Assembly: GCA_945834545.1 (NCBI GenBank)
Contig: CAMAHO010000094.1
Span: 1 to 8,696 of the forward strand
DNA length: 8,696 bases
Source: an uncultured Lachnospiraceae bacterium
Lineage (GTDB): Bacteria; Bacillota; Clostridia; Lachnospirales; Lachnospiraceae
Direction of reading: 5' to 3'
Positions 1 through 5,778 of this stretch are shown here, piece by piece; the first letter of the stretch is position 1; each line of letters begins with the position of its first letter. The notes under the pieces are model-generated. The model saw only the letters and a program-made list of their open reading frames with translations, was not told the origin of the DNA and ran no database searches. Made by a program: the position numbers and the translations under genes.

Positions 1-31
1 AAGCTAGGGTTTTCTATACTTTGCGGAATAG

Positions 32-84
32 CGGGGACAACGGGGACAACAGGGGTCATATGGACCTGTCCCCGTTGTCCCCCG
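32..84. repeat. GC-rich extragenic palindrome (REP-like) after the lysozyme gene
   Basis: The sequence GGGGACAACGGGGACA at 33-48 is the exact reverse complement of 67-82, giving a perfect 16-bp stem. The centre (49-66) contains a second short stem, GGTC (54-57) with GACC (63-66). The left arm is itself a direct repeat of the 9-mer GGGGACAAC (33-41 and 42-50). The element starts 6 nt after the lysozyme stop codon. No T-run follows on either strand, so it is not a classical intrinsic terminator, although such a strong hairpin could slow transcription or protect the 3' end of the mRNA. Its composition is far more G/C-rich and more repetitive than its surroundings, which fits a dispersed extragenic palindrome; that identity is inferred. 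Confidence 0.7.
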
Positions 85-90
85 ATACTC

Positions 91-1155
91 CTACTCCCAC
101 AGAGGCTTAAAGGAGATGTTCAAATCAACCTTTTCCGGTATTCCGCTTACTACACCGGAATCACTGTATTGCCACACATCATAGGCATAAGGATAATAGA
201 AATTAGGATTATAATAGGCAAACCACTTATCATACTCTTCAAGCCTGGACAAATCCAACAGCAAGGCTCCCATTTCCATATTCAGATAAATCATTGGCTT
301 ATATCCGGCTTCCTTGATTTTCTCACAGAACAAAACAGCAAAATTTGTTCTTTCCTCTACGGAGATAGCATTCATTCTGCCCTTGCCACTCACCTTTTCC
401 ACATCAAAAACAACAGGGCAATCAATCTTATACGGGGCGATTTCCTGTAGCACCAAATCCACCTCTTCTAACAGCTCTGCCTCGGTAATCGCCTGGGTAT
501 AAAAATACACTCCGGCATGCACTCCTGCCGCATTTGCACCCTTTATGTTATCCTCGTAGGTGACATCCGTGACCAGCCTTCCCTCTTCTCCGTAGCCGCG
601 ATAGCCCACACGGATAAAGGCAAAGTCCACACCGGCCTCTGCCACCTTATTCCAGTCAATTTTGCCCTGAAACTTGGACACATCGATTCCCTTGTAGGAA
701 ACCAGGCTGCCATTTTCATAATAATTGGCAAAACCGTTCTCATCAAACACCAGATTCTCTTCCAGATAGGAATTCTTTTTTAACTCCTCTTTAATCGGTA
801 CAAAATGATACTTTCCTCCGCTGACTAAAACCAAATCATTGGGATAAAATGTTCTAAGGGTTTCCACGGTTGAGCTGCCATTTAACAGTCCATTCTTAAG
901 CTCTGTGAGCACATCTCCTCTGGCCAGATCCGCACTTTTATGCCGTTCCTCCTCAAGCAGGGTATCCAGTTCCACCTGGGTATAGGTTTTTATCTGCTCG
1001 ATACTCTCTGCCATAACCTCTATACTATCGGCATCTGCCTCTCTTGCCTCACTGCCCTTTACCAAACCGTATATTGTAGCAGTAACCCCCAGTCCCAGAG
1101 TAACTGCTAACAGACAAGCTAAAAATACAACGAGAAATACTTTTTTCATCTTCAT
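91..1155 (-). CDS. Membrane-anchored GH25 family lysozyme (muramidase-like)
   Basis: Predicted N-acetylmuramidase that cleaves the MurNAc-GlcNAc bond of peptidoglycan outside the membrane. The N-terminus has a basic start and one hydrophobic segment (about residues 5-32), read as a membrane anchor or uncleaved signal. A charged, probably helical linker of about 120 residues follows. The catalytic GH25 domain runs from about 155 to the end: it opens with KGIDVSKFQG, has FIRVGYRGYG and GVYFYTQA strands, the catalytic DVE triad in VVFDVEK (D251, E253), and closes with WQYS and VDLNISF, as usual for GH25. The ATG at 1155 was chosen; a TTG three codons upstream (1164) has a better-spaced AAGGA and is possible. 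The gene lies 71 nt after sigF in the same direction and may be co-transcribed. The catalytic family is secure; a role in sporulation (engulfment or cortex remodelling) is only suggested by position. Confidence 0.93.
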   Translation of the reverse strand: MKMKKVFLVVFLACLLAVTLGLGVTATIYGLVKGSEAREADADSIEVMAESIEQIKTYTQVELDTLLEEERHKSADLARGDVLTELKNGLLNGSSTVETLRTFYPNDLVLVSGGKYHFVPIKEELKKNSYLEENLVFDENGFANYYENGSLVSYKGIDVSKFQGKIDWNKVAEAGVDFAFIRVGYRGYGEEGRLVTDVTYEDNIKGANAAGVHAGVYFYTQAITEAELLEEVDLVLQEIAPYKIDCPVVFDVEKVSGKGRMNAISVEERTNFAVLFCEKIKEAGYKPMIYLNMEMGALLLDLSRLEEYDKWFAYYNPNFYYPYAYDVWQYSDSGVVSGIPEKVDLNISFKPLWE

Positions 1156-1160
1156 ATAGA

Positions 1161-1233
1161 ACAATAACCTTCCTTATTTCTATTAGTACTTTCTTATTCT
1201 ATCTTATCCACCAATAAAAAGAAAGGTTATTGT
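1161..1233 (-). promoter_or_regulatory. 11-bp inverted repeat linking the sigF 3' end to the lysozyme ribosome binding site
   Basis: ACAATAACCTT at 1161-1171 is the exact reverse complement of AAGGTTATTGT at 1223-1233, with 51 nt between. In the minus-strand mRNA the first arm contains the last sigF codon and its TAA stop. The second arm covers part of the lysozyme Shine-Dalgarno region (AAGGAAGG) and the alternative TTG start. If the arms pair, ribosomes finishing sigF would open the structure and expose the lysozyme start, giving translational coupling. The repeat is seen directly; the regulatory effect is inference. No convincing separate promoter was found in the 1165-1226 gap. Confidence 0.4.
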
Positions 1234-1937
1234 ACCATTTTGCGCAAATTTTCCAGTATTTTCTTTTCTCTTCGGCTAATCTGCACCTGACTTGTATGTA
1301 AGAGCTTGGCTGTCTGATTCTGGGTGAGATTTTGATAATACCTAAGGTAGATTAACTGTCTCTCACCTGCCTCCAAGCTCTCCAATAGCTGAGCTACAAG
1401 CTGCTTATTCAGAAACTCCTCATAGGGATTTCTGCTATCTGCCAGAAGCTCCAGCTTTTCTCCGTTGTTCTCTCCCGAAAAGGTCTCATTTAAGGACTCA
1501 ATCTCCTTGCCTGCTCCAAGTGCCAGAATGACTTCCTCCCCGGATAGTCCGGTCTCTCTCTCCAAGATCTCCAGGTCAGGCTCCTTTGCGTCCTCCTTCT
1601 GCAATTTCTCAATCGCCTCAAACAGCTTCTTCCGGTTTTCCTGAATTCCCCTGGAAATCTTCACCGGCCCATCATCCCGTAAAAACCGCTTAATCTCGCC
1701 GGTTATCACGGGGACAGCATAGGTGGAAAACTGCAAGCCCTTTTCGCAGTCAAATTTCCGGATCGCCTTGACTAAGCCCAGGCACCCTATCTGATACAGG
1801 TCCTCTCTCTCATACCCTCTGTTTTCAAACCTTTGTACAATAAAATGTACCAAGCCGCTGTTTTCCTCTACCAGTACCTCCAATGCCCTCTTGTCTCCTG
1901 TCTGCGCATTTTGTATCAGTACTGTTCTATCCTCCAT
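1227..1937 (-). CDS. sigF: RNA polymerase sigma-F, first forespore sigma factor
   Basis: Sigma-70 family factor that directs early forespore transcription after asymmetric division. It has 236 residues, slightly shorter than the roughly 255 of Bacillus. Region 2 is intact: DLYQIGCLGLVKAI (46-59) for core binding, then FSTYAVPVITGEIKRFLRDDG (70-90) followed by VKISR, which closely follows the SigF/SigG signature for -10 recognition. Region 3 spans about 97-145, and region 4 has a C-terminal helix-turn-helix (about 203-228, LTQNQTAKLLHTSQVQISRRE) for the -35. Position after spoIIAB separates it from the similar SigG and SigB. The ATG at 1937 follows the spoIIAB stop by 9 nt; its Shine-Dalgarno (GGGAGGAG) is made from the last spoIIAB codons, about 12 nt from the start, so translation is probably coupled. 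It is held inactive by SpoIIAB in the predivisional cell. Confidence 0.98.
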   Translation of the reverse strand: MEDRTVLIQNAQTGDKRALEVLVEENSGLVHFIVQRFENRGYEREDLYQIGCLGLVKAIRKFDCEKGLQFSTYAVPVITGEIKRFLRDDGPVKISRGIQENRKKLFEAIEKLQKEDAKEPDLEILERETGLSGEEVILALGAGKEIESLNETFSGENNGEKLELLADSRNPYEEFLNKQLVAQLLESLEAGERQLIYLRYYQNLTQNQTAKLLHTSQVQISRREKKILENLRKMVQ

Positions 1938-1946
1938 GGATGAAGC

Positions 1947-2441
1947 TTACTCCTCCCTTCCAATCCATGGCCCACAAGCCAGCTTCTTTTTCATGGTGAT
2001 TCTGGTGCCTTCACCGGGTTTGCTTTCCACCTGAAGGTCATCCATAAAGGCTTCCATAAAGGAGAAGCCCATGCCGCTTCTGTCAAGCTCCGGTTTCGAG
2101 GTGTACAAGGGCTCCATCGCCTTGGATATATCCTCAATACCAACCCCCTTGTCCAAAACCTCCACTGTCAAAATCCCCTCTTCCAGCTTGCACCTTAAGG
2201 TAACCTTTCCCTCCTTCCTCTCTGCTCCCGGAGGCACCAGGTTTCTATGCTTTGAATACCCCCATACATTCCCGTATCCATGAATAATTGCATTGGTCAC
2301 AGCCTCGGAAACCGCTGTTTTCACATCTGCCAACTCCTCCAGTGTGGGATTTAAGGGAGCCACAAAGGCTGCCACTGCCACCCTTGCCAATCCTTCATTG
2401 GTGGATATTGCATCCATCACTAATTCCATCTCATTTCTCAT
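1947..2441 (-). CDS. spoIIAB: Anti-sigma-F factor and serine kinase SpoIIAB
   Basis: Binds and inactivates sigma-F and, using ATP, phosphorylates SpoIIAA. It is a GHKL (Bergerat-fold) ATPase: N box SEAVTNAIIHGY with E46 and N50, G1 box VLDKGVGI with D97, and G2 box RSGMGF (121-126). The N-terminal MRNEMEL and the NEGLAR stretch with R20, in the segment known to contact sigma-F and SpoIIAA in Bacillus, are conserved. At 164 residues it is longer than the Bacillus protein (about 146). Most of the excess is an insertion of about 16 residues at roughly 57-77, between the N box and the next strand, plus a few C-terminal residues. The start overlaps the spoIIAA stop by 11 nt (ATGAGAAATGA), with GGAGG at 2448-2452 spaced 6 nt, so equal production of the two partners is expected. 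Confidence 0.98.
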   Translation of the reverse strand: MRNEMELVMDAISTNEGLARVAVAAFVAPLNPTLEELADVKTAVSEAVTNAIIHGYGNVWGYSKHRNLVPPGAERKEGKVTLRCKLEEGILTVEVLDKGVGIEDISKAMEPLYTSKPELDRSGMGFSFMEAFMDDLQVESKPGEGTRITMKKKLACGPWIGREE

Positions 2442-2751
2442 CCTTGTCCTCCACCATTTCCACGATTTTACCGATTCCGGAAAGCTCCAGCAATTTCCTT
2501 ATGTAGCGGTCTGCATGCAAAATATAAACCTTTCCTCCCAGCCCACTGACCTTCTTGTATCGCCCTACGATGATTCCGATTCCAGAGGAATCCATAAATC
2601 TGGTATCCTCAAAATCAAACACCACATGATACACATCCTGGTAAAGCAGGTATTTATCTGCCTCATCACACAGCCACCCCGCTAAGTGATGGTCTATTTC
2701 CTTCGGCAGCCTTATCATTAGACAATGGTTCATGACCTGAAAGTCATCCAT
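2431..2751 (-). CDS. spoIIAA: Anti-anti-sigma factor SpoIIAA
   Basis: STAS-domain protein of 106 residues that, when unphosphorylated, binds SpoIIAB and frees sigma-F. The domain fills the protein. FMDSSGIGIIVGRYK (52-66) carries the phosphorylation site: by alignment with Bacillus, S55 in MDSSG corresponds to Ser58. EIDHHLA near residue 19 matches the start of the first STAS helix. The reading frame stays open to 2832, but the ATG at 2751 was chosen because AAGGAGGG lies 7 nt upstream (2759-2766), MDDFQVMNHCLMIRL is the normal N-terminus for the family, and the extension would run through the hairpin at 2792-2824. First gene of the spoIIA operon. The activating phosphatase SpoIIE is not in the window. 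Confidence 0.97.
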   Translation of the reverse strand: MDDFQVMNHCLMIRLPKEIDHHLAGWLCDEADKYLLYQDVYHVVFDFEDTRFMDSSGIGIIVGRYKKVSGLGGKVYILHADRYIRKLLELSGIGKIVEMVEDKDEK

Positions 2752-2758
2752 CCGTTTT

Positions 2759-2766
2759 CCCTCCTT
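2759..2766 (-). promoter_or_regulatory. Ribosome binding site that sets the spoIIAA start
   Basis: The coding strand reads AAGGAGGG, a near-perfect Shine-Dalgarno, followed by 7 nt (AAAACGG) and the ATG at 2751. This is the main reason for rejecting the longer reading frame that begins at 2832. Confidence 0.85.
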
Positions 2767-2785
2767 CAGTTTGCTTTTATCCTGT

Positions 2786-2824
2786 AAAAAGAAAAGAGAT
2801 TGCAGCCTTACTGCAATCTCTTTT
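2786..2824 (-). terminator. Probable intrinsic terminator between the TPR gene and spoIIAA
   Basis: AAAAGAGATTGCAG (2811-2824 read on the minus strand) pairs perfectly with CTGCAATCTCTTTT (2792-2805), a 14-bp stem with a 5-nt loop. On the minus strand the stem runs directly into CTTTTT, giving a T-rich tail of ten bases with one C. It begins 24 nt after the TPR stop codon and probably ends the valS-folC-TPR transcript. The plus strand also has four Ts at the end of the stem but no longer tract. Because a promoter-like sequence lies immediately upstream, it could also act as a leader hairpin of the spoIIA mRNA. Confidence 0.75.
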
Positions 2825-2834
2825 GTAAACAAAC

Positions 2835-2862
2835 ATTATATACCTCTTTATTCTTCTGTCAT
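2835..2862 (-). promoter_or_regulatory. Sigma-A-like promoter over the 3' end of the TPR gene
   Basis: On the minus strand ATGACA (2857-2862; 5 of 6 matches to TTGACA) is separated by 16 nt from a perfect TATAAT (2835-2840). Transcription would start near 2828, a few nucleotides before the hairpin at 2824-2792, and would read into spoIIAA about 75 nt downstream. The -35 lies on the final codons of the TPR gene (the M and T of MTEE). The spoIIA operon is known to be driven by sigma-H in Bacillus; no correctly spaced sigma-H site was found here, so this is the best candidate for an operon promoter, though only by pattern match. Confidence 0.45.
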
Positions 2863-4260
2863 CTCATATTCTTTCAGAGCATCTGCAGCCCTTCTGGCCC
2901 ATTCTGTATCAGGGAAACGCTCCTCCAGCTTTTGAAAGGCCTCCTTAGCCATTTCCACATTTTCCATCTTGCGATAGGTGTTTGCCAGGTCGTACAAGGC
3001 TTGTCCGTTAGTTTCATCGTAGTACACAGCCTTCTCCAGATAATTCACTGCCTGAATATAATCCTCTGTCCGATAGTAGCCAAAGCCTTCCTCTCTATAT
3101 TGTTCAGACAGCTCTGGTCCGATAGCCGCAAGGATTGTATGATACAGCTTCTGGAAGGATTCTGAGCACTCCTCCACCTGAGTATTCAGGGTAACTGCCT
3201 CCAGCTTCAATGCCGTCTCCCGGATATCTCCTGTTTCCAAGTAAACGGTAGCCGCCATCAACAGATTGTCAATGGTAGTCATAGCACCGTCCTCGCCTTC
3301 ATAACCCAGCAAGGCATTCTTAAGGTCATCCTTTTCTCCCTGCAAGGTGGCAATCTGGCTATTCAGGGTCTGAATCTCCGCTGTCTTTTTGTCCAGCTTA
3401 TTCCCGTATTCCACGGTCTGTTCCTGCAGCTTGGTCTGGTATTCGCTCTTTACAGCAGGCACCATCAGGAACCGAACCGCTGCCGCTCCGATGAGAATAC
3501 CGATGATCATATTAAAAATGGTAGCCAGCGGACTGGATTTCGTGGTTTTCCCGTGAATCGGCTGAATGATGACTTCATTGTCTCTCTCGTAGCGAAGAGT
3601 CTCCTCTTTCTTTTTCAAGCCGCCATGCTTCTCTGTCTCCTCTCCCAGGAGGGCCGTTTCCACTTCCTTTTTATACCGCAGACAGAGTGTATTATTGACA
3701 TCAATCTGTAATGCCCTATCCAACTCCTTGTCAGCCTTATCATATTCCTCCATATCCAAGTATAAGAGGGCCAATAACTGATGGGCCTTAACAAATTTAG
3801 GATTCAGTCCCAGCACCCGCTTTAGCTGAATCACAGCCAAATCCTTGTTATCCTGCACGCAATATGTGTAGGCCTGGTTATACTTCCGAATGGTCTGATT
3901 TATGGTATCCAGCTTGGATGAGCTGGATTGTACTATTTTTAAATATTCATTGGCCAGATTTTTCTCACTTCGGATATTCTGACTAATCACCCATTCACTG
4001 ATGGCGGCTACTGCCTCACCCATCTCAAAATACACCAAACCCAGCAAGTTTCTGGCTTCAATGTTGTTCTTATTGAATTTTAAGCTCTGTCTCAAGCTGT
4101 TAATCGCACCGGACAGGTCCCTTACTCCTGCTCGTTCCAGACCCTGATTAAAGTACAGGTTGGAAATCGCCATAATCTTCTTGTATAAGGCTACATCCGC
4201 TCCGCAAGCAGTGCAATAGTCATGCTCTGACAGATGACATCCACAATTGTAGCAAAACAT
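2848..4260 (-). CDS. Zinc-ribbon and TPR membrane protein of unknown function
   Basis: Not recognised as a named family. The 470-residue protein is modular. An N-terminal zinc ribbon has paired cysteines C3/C6 and C16/C19 (CYNC and CTAC). TPR-like helices follow at about 34-205, including ALQID-type and GLNP-type repeat ends. A charged linker (about 206-245) leads to one transmembrane helix at about 248-268. After that come a coiled coil (about 272-316, with QTLNSQIATLQGEKDDL), a helical stretch, and a second TPR block (about 387-466: YYRTEDYIQAVNYLEKAVYY, then ALYDLANTYRKM). The likely topology has the zinc ribbon and first TPR set in the cytoplasm and the second set outside. AGGAGG (4267-4272) lies 6 nt before the ATG. 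The gene sits between folC and spoIIA, and a probable terminator follows it. Suggested role: scaffold for protein complexes at the membrane; no enzyme motif is visible. Confidence 0.9.
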   Translation of the reverse strand: MFCYNCGCHLSEHDYCTACGADVALYKKIMAISNLYFNQGLERAGVRDLSGAINSLRQSLKFNKNNIEARNLLGLVYFEMGEAVAAISEWVISQNIRSEKNLANEYLKIVQSSSSKLDTINQTIRKYNQAYTYCVQDNKDLAVIQLKRVLGLNPKFVKAHQLLALLYLDMEEYDKADKELDRALQIDVNNTLCLRYKKEVETALLGEETEKHGGLKKKEETLRYERDNEVIIQPIHGKTTKSSPLATIFNMIIGILIGAAAVRFLMVPAVKSEYQTKLQEQTVEYGNKLDKKTAEIQTLNSQIATLQGEKDDLKNALLGYEGEDGAMTTIDNLLMAATVYLETGDIRETALKLEAVTLNTQVEECSESFQKLYHTILAAIGPELSEQYREEGFGYYRTEDYIQAVNYLEKAVYYDETNGQALYDLANTYRKMENVEMAKEAFQKLEERFPDTEWARRAADALKEYEMTEE

Positions 4261-4263
4261 GCC

Positions 4264-4422
4264 CTACCTCCTGGTATCCGATTCCTGTTCCTCGTGCTCC
4301 TTAATGATCTGCACCATCAAATCCGCCATATCTGTCAAATCCTGATTATAGATGGCCTCCGTCGCCTCCCCGATTTCCAGGCTTGGCTGGAATTTCTTCA
4401 GTTCCTCTTCAAAATTAATCAT
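4264..4422 (-). CDS. Small acidic protein of 52 residues, unrecognised
   Basis: The reading frame starts MINFEEELKKFQPSLEIGEA and ends EEQESDTRR. It is acidic, probably helical, has no cysteine, signal or membrane segment, and I do not recognise a family. It is likely real: its ATG overlaps the folC stop as ATGA (4419-4422), AGGAG (4431-4435) lies 8 nt upstream, and it fills nearly all of the space between folC and the TPR gene. The last codons and the stop (AGG AGG TAG) hold the Shine-Dalgarno of the TPR gene, so the three genes appear translationally linked. A function in common with the TPR protein is possible but only from position. Confidence 0.75.
   Translation of the reverse strand: MINFEEELKKFQPSLEIGEATEAIYNQDLTDMADLMVQIIKEHEEQESDTRR
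4267..4272 (-). promoter_or_regulatory. TPR-gene ribosome binding site inside the end of the small ORF
   Basis: AGGAGG on the coding strand forms the last two arginine codons of the 52-residue ORF and sits 6 nt before the ATG at 4260. The TAG stop lies between the two, so a terminating ribosome would be placed on the next start. Confidence 0.8.
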
Positions 4423-5777
4423 ACCCTATGCTCCTGCAAATATCGCTTTACTTCCCCTACCAGATATAAGCTGCCGGCAATATAGATTCGCTCCCTCTCC
4501 TGCTTCCGGGAAAGTAACTCCTCCATTCCCTCTTCCACAGAATTCTTCACTATAAAGGATATTTCACCTGAGCACTCCTCCATACCCCTGCGGATGCAGG
4601 TTTCCAATTCCTCACGGGATAGTGCTCTTTTATTATCGATAGGCGCCGTGACAAGCTTATAAAAAAGTCCGCTTTCGACCAGTCTCTTTATCATCTTTTC
4701 ATAGGCTTTTTCTTTCACGATGCTGACAAAAAGAATTCTGTTTCCATCAAATCCGTCGTTTCCTACGCTATCCAAAAAAGCCTCTATGCCGTCCTCATTG
4801 TGAGCGCCGTCTACAAAGACATCCGGAAGAATTTCCTCCATTCTCCCCTGCCAAAAACAGCTTGCCGCTCCGTCTTCTATCATGCGTTTTGACAACTGGT
4901 CTCCCAAGAGAACCTCCAATCCCTTAATCGCCAACAAACAATTCTCCACCTGATAGAGAGCCTGTCCCTTCAAAGAGATACGGATATTCTTATAATAATC
5001 AGAAGATATAGAAAAATCAATGGTTTTATTCCCTTTTTTCAAGGAATGAACAGCCTCCTTCGACACAAAGTACAAATCACAGTCAAGATTCCTCGCAGTA
5101 TTGCAAAAAACCTTATTCACTTCCTCTGCGCCCTGCAGGGCTACCGTGGCCACAGAAGGTTTCATGATGCCGGCCTTCTCTCCGGCTATTTTTTCCAATG
5201 TATCGCCCAAATATTCCGTATGGTCCAAGCTGATGGAGGTGAGAACACAAAGCTCCTTGTGGGACACACTGTTTGTGGCATCCAGTCGTCCTCCCAACCC
5301 AGTTTCCAGGATACAAAAATCCGGTTGTGCCTTTTCAAACAACACCATAGCGATGAAAAAGAGAAATTCGAAGAAGCTGGGATGATATCCCCTGTTCTCT
5401 TCCAGCAGCTCCCAGTCCAGCTTGTCATAAACCTGTAAAAATGCCTGCAGGAAGGCCTCTCTCTCCACCTCCTTCCCGCAGACATAAAACCGCTCCGTGA
5501 CTTCCACCAGATGTGGGGAGGTAAACACGCAAACCCGTTTTCCTCCCGCCTCTAAGATACTTCTCATAAAGGCACAGACGGAACCCTTTCCGTTTGTCCC
5601 GGCCACATGAATGATTCGTAGTTTTTTGTCCGGGTCTCCCAGGCTGTGCAGGAAGACCCGGGTATCCTCAAGGGTATTCTTTCTTGGCAGATTCCAGCTT
5701 TTCTCCTGGGTAAAACGAGGGATGGAAAGCAGATATTCCACTGCCTGTTCATAGGTCCTAATGTCTTGTCTTTTCAT
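4419..5777 (-). CDS. folC: Folylpolyglutamate synthase / dihydrofolate synthase
   Basis: Cytoplasmic Mur-ligase-family enzyme that adds glutamate to dihydropteroate and/or folates with ATP. From the chosen start (452 residues): P-loop HVAGTNGKGS (AGTNGKGS at 59-66), folate-binding SPHLVEVTERF (87-97), ETGLGGRLDATN (158-169), LDHTEYLG (184-191) followed by KIAGEKAGIMK with the usual carbamylated-lysine region, GRME (311-314), and DGAHN (323-327) of the C-terminal ligase domain. Length is normal for the family (about 430-450). The ATG at 5777 lies 1 nt after the valS stop; an in-frame TTG at 5798 would overlap valS by 20 nt, but no better ribosome binding site supports it and the N-terminus MKRQDIRTYEQA is sufficient. 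valS-folC adjacency is common in Firmicutes. Whether both synthase activities are present cannot be told from sequence. Confidence 0.96.
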   Translation of the reverse strand: MKRQDIRTYEQAVEYLLSIPRFTQEKSWNLPRKNTLEDTRVFLHSLGDPDKKLRIIHVAGTNGKGSVCAFMRSILEAGGKRVCVFTSPHLVEVTERFYVCGKEVEREAFLQAFLQVYDKLDWELLEENRGYHPSFFEFLFFIAMVLFEKAQPDFCILETGLGGRLDATNSVSHKELCVLTSISLDHTEYLGDTLEKIAGEKAGIMKPSVATVALQGAEEVNKVFCNTARNLDCDLYFVSKEAVHSLKKGNKTIDFSISSDYYKNIRISLKGQALYQVENCLLAIKGLEVLLGDQLSKRMIEDGAASCFWQGRMEEILPDVFVDGAHNEDGIEAFLDSVGNDGFDGNRILFVSIVKEKAYEKMIKRLVESGLFYKLVTAPIDNKRALSREELETCIRRGMEECSGEISFIVKNSVEEGMEELLSRKQERERIYIAGSLYLVGEVKRYLQEHRV

Positions 5778-5778
5778 G

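Noticed and set aside
1165..1226. TAGAAT with an upstream TTTCTT at 17-nt spacing as a separate lysozyme promoter
   Set aside because: The -35 matches only two of six bases, and no sigma-F or sigma-G pattern was found in the gap.
2770..2786. ACAGGATAA, matching a sigma-H -35, just upstream of spoIIAA
   Set aside because: No GAAT-type -10 occurs at the right distance, and a start here would fall on or inside the ribosome binding site.
2752..2832. Longer SpoIIAA starting at 2832 with 27 extra residues
   Set aside because: The extension crosses the terminator-like hairpin and is absent from the family, while the ATG at 2751 has a near-perfect Shine-Dalgarno.
2848..2874. Sigma-H-like elements: AAAGAATAT at 2866-2874 and GAAGAATAA at 2848-2856 on the minus strand
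   Set aside because: The -10-like part matches the consensus, but the -35-like part has a mismatch and the spacer is only 9 nt where 11-12 is expected. Both lie in the TPR coding sequence.
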